From IMG/VR virus record IMGVR_UViG_3300032235_000677, positions 1 to 20,300 of that record: 20,300 nucleotides of DNA. One strand, given 5' to 3'. Shown piece by piece: positions 16,724-20,300 of the stretch (position 1 is the stretch's first letter; every line of letters begins with the position of its first letter). The notes beneath the pieces are model-generated. The model was not told the DNA's origin and ran no database searches. It saw only the letters and a program-made list of their open reading frames with translations. The DNA is from a virus. The position numbers and the translations under genes are program-made.

Positions 16724-17725
16724 ATGTTTGAGTATTTTTATAACGAAATTCTAAGAAGAACTGTAATATCATTTGGGTCATTGTTTAATGATATAAAAAT
16801 TAAACACACAAATTCTGAAAATAATACTGTCAGTGTTATAAAAGTACCTTTAGCTTATGGTCCAACACAAAAGTTTTTAGCAAGACTAAATCAATCACCC
16901 AATTTGAATAAACCAGTTCAAATTACATTACCAAGAATGTCATTTGAATTTACTGGTTTGACATACGACTCAACCAGAAAAGCAACAACTACTCAAACAT
17001 TTACTGCAAAATCAGTTGTTGATGGAAAAGAAACTAAGAAATCATACCTTCCAGTTCCATATAACATGCAGTTTGAATTAAGTATTATGTCAAAATTAAA
17101 TGATGATGCCTTACAAATAATAGAACAAATTTTACCATATTTTCAACCAGCTTATACCATGACAGTTGAGTTAGTCGATAGTATTAATGAGAAAAGAGAT
17201 GTTCCTGTTGTGTTAGAAAATATCACTATGCAAGATGACTATGAAGGAGATTACACGACAAGAAGAGTTTTAATGTATACTTTAAGATTTACAGTAAAAA
17301 CTTATCTATTTGGTCCTACTTCTTCGGCAACAAAAGATATTATCAAAAAAACTACTATCAGTTATATTACAGGAGATACTACAAATACTCCGACAAGAGA
17401 GGTTGTTTATTCATCAGAACCCAGAGCAATTAAAAATTATACTGGAACAATATTAACAAATCTTTCTAAAGATATAACAACTAATGATATTTTGATTTCG
17501 GTAAATGATTCTTCTGGAATTGTAAAAGATTCCTACTTAGACATAGAAGGTGAAGAGGTTTACGTTAAATTAGTTTCTGGGAATGTGTTAACTGTTGATA
17601 GGGGTAGAGATGGAACTGTTGTATCATCTCACTTATCTGGAGCACAAGTTAAGTCAATTTCAAGTCAAGATAATGATTTAATTGAAGATGGTGATGATTT
17701 TGGATTTAATGGCACAATCTTTTAA
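16724..17725 (+). CDS. 15: Tail sheath stabiliser and completion protein gp15
   Basis: This is a homologue of T4 gp15, the ring at the head end of the tail that stabilises the sheath and joins tail to neck. Matches to T4 gp15 are the start MFEYFYN (T4 MFGYFYN), QIIEQILPYFQP (131-142; identical in meaning to T4 QIVEQILPYFQP) and FELSIMSKLNDD just before it. At 333 residues it is longer than T4 (272). The extra is a C-terminal beta module (about 243-312: DSYLDIEGEEVYV, then TVDRGRDGTVVSSH) that resembles a segment of the giant protein at the left of the window. No clear ribosome site precedes the ATG. gp16 follows after 8 bases. Confidence 0.93.
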   Translation: MFEYFYNEILRRTVISFGSLFNDIKIKHTNSENNTVSVIKVPLAYGPTQKFLARLNQSPNLNKPVQITLPRMSFEFTGLTYDSTRKATTTQTFTAKSVVDGKETKKSYLPVPYNMQFELSIMSKLNDDALQIIEQILPYFQPAYTMTVELVDSINEKRDVPVVLENITMQDDYEGDYTTRRVLMYTLRFTVKTYLFGPTSSATKDIIKKTTISYITGDTTNTPTREVVYSSEPRAIKNYTGTILTNLSKDITTNDILISVNDSSGIVKDSYLDIEGEEVYVKLVSGNVLTVDRGRDGTVVSSHLSGAQVKSISSQDNDLIEDGDDFGFNGTIF

Positions 17726-17733
17726 TAAGATTT

Positions 17734-18177
17734 ATGAAAATGACAAAAAAATTTAGCAAGTTAAACGAAGCATTTGATTTACCTGGGGATATTATCTCAG
17801 CAGAATCTACATCAATTTCAAAAAAAGTTGATGTGGAAATAGAAAAAATAAAATCTCAGGATGATGATATTAAAAAAGATTATGAATACACAAGAGGAAA
17901 TTTATATAGTTTAATAGAAAAAGGACAAGAAGCTATTAACGGTATTCTGGAATTGGCACAAGAAAGTGAAATGCCAAGAGCATATGAAGTTGCCGGTCAG
18001 TTAATTAAAAGTGTTGCTGACGCAACTGATAAGTTAATGGATTTGCAGAAAAAATTAAAAGATATGGACGAAAAATCACAATCAAAATCCCCAACAACAG
18101 TTAATAATGCACTATTTGTAGGATCAACTGCTGATTTGGCTAAGTTATTAAAAACTCAGTTAAATCAAGAAGAATAA
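17734..18177 (+). CDS. 16: Terminase small subunit gp16
   Basis: This is a homologue of T4 gp16, the ring-forming small terminase that helps gp17 start DNA packaging. It has the family's layout and size (147 against 164 residues): an N-terminal segment with DLPGD (15-19), a central helical hairpin starting KKDYEYTRGNLYSLI (47-61) through LMDLQKKLKDM, and a C-terminal NALFVGSTADLAKLL (125-139) like T4 NATVFMGSPTELMDE. The start could also be the ATG at 17740, two codons on; neither has a strong ribosome site. In T4 the large subunit gene 17 follows directly, whereas here two fibre-type genes follow instead. Confidence 0.9.
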   Translation: MKMTKKFSKLNEAFDLPGDIISAESTSISKKVDVEIEKIKSQDDDIKKDYEYTRGNLYSLIEKGQEAINGILELAQESEMPRAYEVAGQLIKSVADATDKLMDLQKKLKDMDEKSQSKSPTTVNNALFVGSTADLAKLLKTQLNQEE

Positions 18178-18180
18178 ATA
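18173..18180 (+). promoter_or_regulatory. Putative T4-type late promoter before the fibre cassette
   Basis: AATAAATA has seven of eight bases of the T4 late octamer and contains the gp16 stop codon (TAA 18175-18177). The next ATG lies 21 bases after its end. It would allow the beta protein and collagen-like fibre to be transcribed apart from gp16. The region repeats TAAATAAATAAAA, so a chance match is possible. Confidence 0.42.
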
Positions 18181-18201
18181 AATAAAATACTAAAATAATA
18201 A

Positions 18202-18537
18202 ATGGCAGTTCCATCTGTTAACATAACAATAGAAAAAGGAACGGATTTTGAAAGTGTTTTCACTGTCAGTAATCCAGATGGTTCTCCTTTGAATTTATCT
18301 GGTTATTCATCAATATCTAAACTTAAAAAATTCCCGTCTTCAAACGAATCTACAGAATTTTCTGTAGGAATTATGACATCTGCTGGTCAAGTAGTAGTTT
18401 CTATGGCAAACACCATATCAACTACATTAGATGAGGGCAGACATTATTACGATGTAATAATTATTAATTCTTCTACTGGAAATAAAAGAAAAATAATTGA
18501 GGGAATGGCACTTGTAACATCTTCGGCGTCTGTTTAG
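18202..18537 (+). CDS. Small beta/Ig-like phage protein, possibly BppU N-domain-like (111 aa)
   Basis: The pattern ITIEKGTDFESVF, then NPDGSPLNLSGYS, then a closing strand with EGRHYYDVIII and KIIEGMALV is that of the small beta-sandwich domain found at the start of many phage baseplate and fibre proteins (BppU_N-like: 'GDTF... dG.piDLtGyt... YDl... il.G.v.v'). Assignment to that family is from memory of the pattern and is not certain. Here it is a separate gene, ending 11 bases before the collagen-like fibre gene, so it may cap or attach that fibre. The leader is AT-rich with no clear ribosome site. Confidence 0.7.
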   Translation: MAVPSVNITIEKGTDFESVFTVSNPDGSPLNLSGYSSISKLKKFPSSNESTEFSVGIMTSAGQVVVSMANTISTTLDEGRHYYDVIIINSSTGNKRKIIEGMALVTSSASV

Positions 18538-18542
18538 AGGGG
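18536..18542 (+). promoter_or_regulatory. Strong ribosome binding site for the collagen-like gene
   Basis: AGAGGGG overlaps the TAG stop of the preceding gene and lies 6 bases before the ATG at 18549. It is the strongest Shine-Dalgarno match among the starts in the window and decides the start of the fibre gene. Confidence 0.7.
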
Positions 18543-18548
18543 ATATAA

Positions 18549-20300
18549 ATGACGGACTATAACGTTACTGTAGGTTATACCCCTAGTATTAAAGTAACGC
18601 AATCTGCAACAGGTTTTGGCCCCCAGGGGATTCAAGGGACTCAAGGAACTCAAGGACCCTTTGGAACTCAAGGTGTTCAGGGTTCTCAAGGAATTTCTGG
18701 AGAATTTGCAGGTCAAGGAACTCAAGGTTTACAAGGACTACAAGGACTTCAGGGATCTCAGGGATCTCAGGGTTCTCAGGGTTTACTGGGTTATCAAGGA
18801 ATTCAGGGTCTTCAAGGTCTTCAAGGAACTCAAGGTAGACTTGGTGCTCAAGGATTTCAGGGTCTTCAAGGTCTTCAAGGTCTTCAGGGATCATATGGTC
18901 TTCAAGGACCTCAGGGATTACAAGGTTTACAAGGTGTTCAAGGTTTACAGGGTGTTCAGGGAAGACTGGGAACTCAAGGACTTCAAGGAACTCAAGGAAC
19001 ACAAGGAACATTAGGTTCGCAAGGTGTTCAAGGCGAACAAGGTTCACAGGGTCTTCAAGGAACTCAAGGAACTCAAGGTAGACTTGGTATTCAAGGAAAT
19101 CAAGGTCTCCAAGGTCTCCAAGGTCTTCAAGGACCGCAAGGTCTTCATGGTATACAGGGATCTCAAGGAACTCAAGGAACTCAAGGAATTCAAGGAACTC
19201 AAGGTAGACTTGGAATTCAGGGATTTCAAGGAACTCAAGGATCTCAAGGAACTCAAGGATCTCAGGGAATTCAAGGTGAACAAGGTTTCCAAGGAATTCA
19301 GGGATTACAGGGTTTAAGTGGTGAATTTGCTGGTCAAGGAACTCAAGGTACTCAGGGTATTCTAGGTGCCCAAGGAATTTTAGGATCTCAAGGATATCAA
19401 GGAGTCCAAGGATCGGCAATTCAAGGTTCTCAAGGATCGCAAGGTGCTCAAGGAAAGTTAGGTGCTAGTGGATCACAAGGTTCTTCAGGTTCCCAAGGAA
19501 CAGCTGGTAATGATGGATCACAGGGATTGCAAGGATCTCAAGGATCTCAAGGTTTTAGAGGATCTGTTGGTTCTCAAGGAACTCAAGGTACTCAGGGAAT
19601 TCAAGGAAAAATAGGTTTAGATGGAACCCAAGGAACCCAGGGTATACAAGGTTTATCTGGTTCTAGGGGTTTTACTGGTTTTCAAGGAATTCAAGGTGTT
19701 CAAGGAAATGAAGTTCAAGGATCTCAAGGTATTCAAGGAACTCAAGGACTTCAAGGTAGAGTTGGCGCACAAGGTCTTCAGGGGACTTATGGCGTTCAAG
19801 GTATTCAGGGATTAAGTAACCAAGGAGTTCAGGGTTCAATAGGATCTCAAGGTATTCAAGGAACTCAAGGAACTCAAGGAATTCAAGGTCACCTAGGTTC
19901 ACAGGGTATTCAAGGATTACAAGGTTTAAGTGGTGAATTCGCGGGTCAAGGAACTCAAGGTACTCAAGGTCAGATAGGATCTCAAGGCATTCAAGGTACT
20001 CAAGGTGAGCAAGGTTATCAAGGAATTCAAGGACCTCAAGGACCTCAAGGAAGATTAGGTGGTCAAGGATTTCAAGGTACTCAAGGATTAATTGGAAATC
20101 AAGGACCAGTTGGTCCTATTGGTGATACTGGACCTATAGGTATTCAAGGAGAGCAAGGTACACAAGGAGTACAAGGTTTAAGTGGTGAATTTGCGGGTCA
20201 AGGAACTCAAGGATCTCAAGGTATTCAAGGTGAACAAGGTTTCCAAGGAATTCAAGGAATATTAGGTGCTCAAGGTGAACAAGGATCTCAAGGTATTCAA
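18549..20300 (+). CDS. Collagen-like Gly-X-Gln fibre protein, 3'-truncated by window edge
   Basis: The frame from ATG 18549 is open to the last base (584 codons, no stop), so the gene continues beyond the window. Residues 1-23 (MTDYNVTVGYTPSIKVTQSA and on) form a short non-repeat head, probably for attachment. From residue 24 there are about 185 consecutive Gly-X-Y triplets, mostly GTQ, GIQ, GLQ, GSQ or GVQ. Gln fills the third position almost throughout and Pro is rare, unlike animal collagen. A landmark SGEFAGQGTQG (one Gly-to-Ala change) recurs four times and GRLGxQG about six times. Three 5-residue units (GSAIQ, GNEVQ, GLSNQ) break the triplet register. A trimeric tail or head fibre rod is likely, with a folded tip expected downstream. 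The other long frames over this stretch are shadows of the repeat. Confidence 0.92.
   Translation, partial: MTDYNVTVGYTPSIKVTQSATGFGPQGIQGTQGTQGPFGTQGVQGSQGISGEFAGQGTQGLQGLQGLQGSQGSQGSQGLLGYQGIQGLQGLQGTQGRLGAQGFQGLQGLQGLQGSYGLQGPQGLQGLQGVQGLQGVQGRLGTQGLQGTQGTQGTLGSQGVQGEQGSQGLQGTQGTQGRLGIQGNQGLQGLQGLQGPQGLHGIQGSQGTQGTQGIQGTQGRLGIQGFQGTQGSQGTQGSQGIQGEQGFQGIQGLQGLSGEFAGQGTQGTQGILGAQGILGSQGYQGVQGSAIQGSQGSQGAQGKLGASGSQGSSGSQGTAGNDGSQGLQGSQGSQGFRGSVGSQGTQGTQGIQGKIGLDGTQGTQGIQGLSGSRGFTGFQGIQGVQGNEVQGSQGIQGTQGLQGRVGAQGLQGTYGVQGIQGLSNQGVQGSIGSQGIQGTQGTQGIQGHLGSQGIQGLQGLSGEFAGQGTQGTQGQIGSQGIQGTQGEQGYQGIQGPQGPQGRLGGQGFQGTQGLIGNQGPVGPIGDTGPIGIQGEQGTQGVQGLSGEFAGQGTQGSQGIQGEQGFQGIQGILGAQGEQGSQGIQ
18618..20300 (+). 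repeat. GGN-NNN-CAR 9-base tandem repeat coding for the collagen-like rod
   Basis: The DNA is a degenerate 9-base repeat (Gly codon, variable codon, CAA or CAG) running to the window end. GRL/GRV triplets begin at 18834, 18960, 19077, 19203, 19755 and 20049, giving early spacings of 126, 117 and 126 bases. SGEFAG marks begin at 18696, 19317, 19929 and 20181, spaced 621, 612 and 252 bases. Many spacings are close to multiples of 126 bases (42 residues), which suggests growth by larger unit duplication as well as by single triplets. Confidence 0.9.

Noticed and set aside
18544-18551. TATAAATG, one base off the late promoter octamer
   Set aside because: It overlaps the ATG of the collagen-like gene, so a transcript from it would start inside the coding region.
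18616-19317. Plus-strand frames with KELKVYKD/FKELK patterns
   Set aside because: They are the +1 reading of the same 9-base repeat and end at chance stops, while the Gly-X-Gln frame is open throughout with a strong ribosome site.
18589-19419. Long minus-strand open frame (276 codons) rich in Leu, Glu and Phe over the collagen region
   Set aside because: It is the reverse reading of the GGN-NNN-CAR repeat; its LEF/LEY pattern simply mirrors the 9-base repeat and it has no start context.
19621-19902. Further plus- and minus-strand frames over the fibre
   Set aside because: Shadows of the repeat, as above.
18618-20300. CRISPR array or non-coding tandem repeat
   Set aside because: The 9-base repeat keeps one open coding frame with codon-level variation and no spacer structure.

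Overview
The window looks like part of the late, virion-structure region of a T4-like marine myovirus, of the kind that infects cyanobacteria (Prochlorococcus/Synechococcus) or SAR11. The grounds are strong AT bias, all genes on the + strand with almost no intergenic DNA, T4-order homologues recognisable by sequence (gp8, gp13, gp14, gp15, gp16), and the very long beta-rich structural proteins typical of marine T4-like phages. There are no tRNAs, photosynthesis genes or other metabolic genes here, so the host cannot be fixed from the window.

Layout, left to right. (1) 2-4807: 3' part of a giant baseplate-region protein that starts upstream of the window; it holds the place of T4 gp7. (2) 4847-6415: gp8, baseplate wedge, enlarged by an internal insertion. 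(3) 6422-13987: a 2521-residue DUF4815-type protein in the place where T4 has genes 9-12 and wac. (4) 13994-14393: two small overlapping genes, the first with a near-perfect heptad coiled coil. (5) 14416-17725: the neck and tail-completion set gp13, gp14, gp15, of which gp14 and gp15 carry extra beta modules. (6) 17734-18177: gp16, small terminase. (7) 18202-20300: a two-gene cassette, a 111-residue beta/Ig-like protein and a collagen-like Gly-X-Gln fibre gene that runs off the right edge. In T4, gene 17 would follow gene 16 directly.

The genes act together in building the baseplate, neck and tail, in packaging (gp16), and probably in host contact (collagen-like fibre). Four NATAAATA octamers, which match or nearly match the T4 late promoter TATAAATA, lie just before gp8, gp13, gp15 and the fibre cassette. 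In three of the four, the octamer contains the TAA stop codon of the preceding gene.

The most notable points are: the long collagen-like gene with Gln in nearly every third position and three identical-length register breaks; small beta modules shared between unrelated virion proteins (a GYTxPP module in four of them, an IDDE module in two); an 18-Tyr-in-36-residue YYG tract in the giant DUF4815 protein; and the promoter/stop-codon overlap. No stretch over 300 bases is without a gene.
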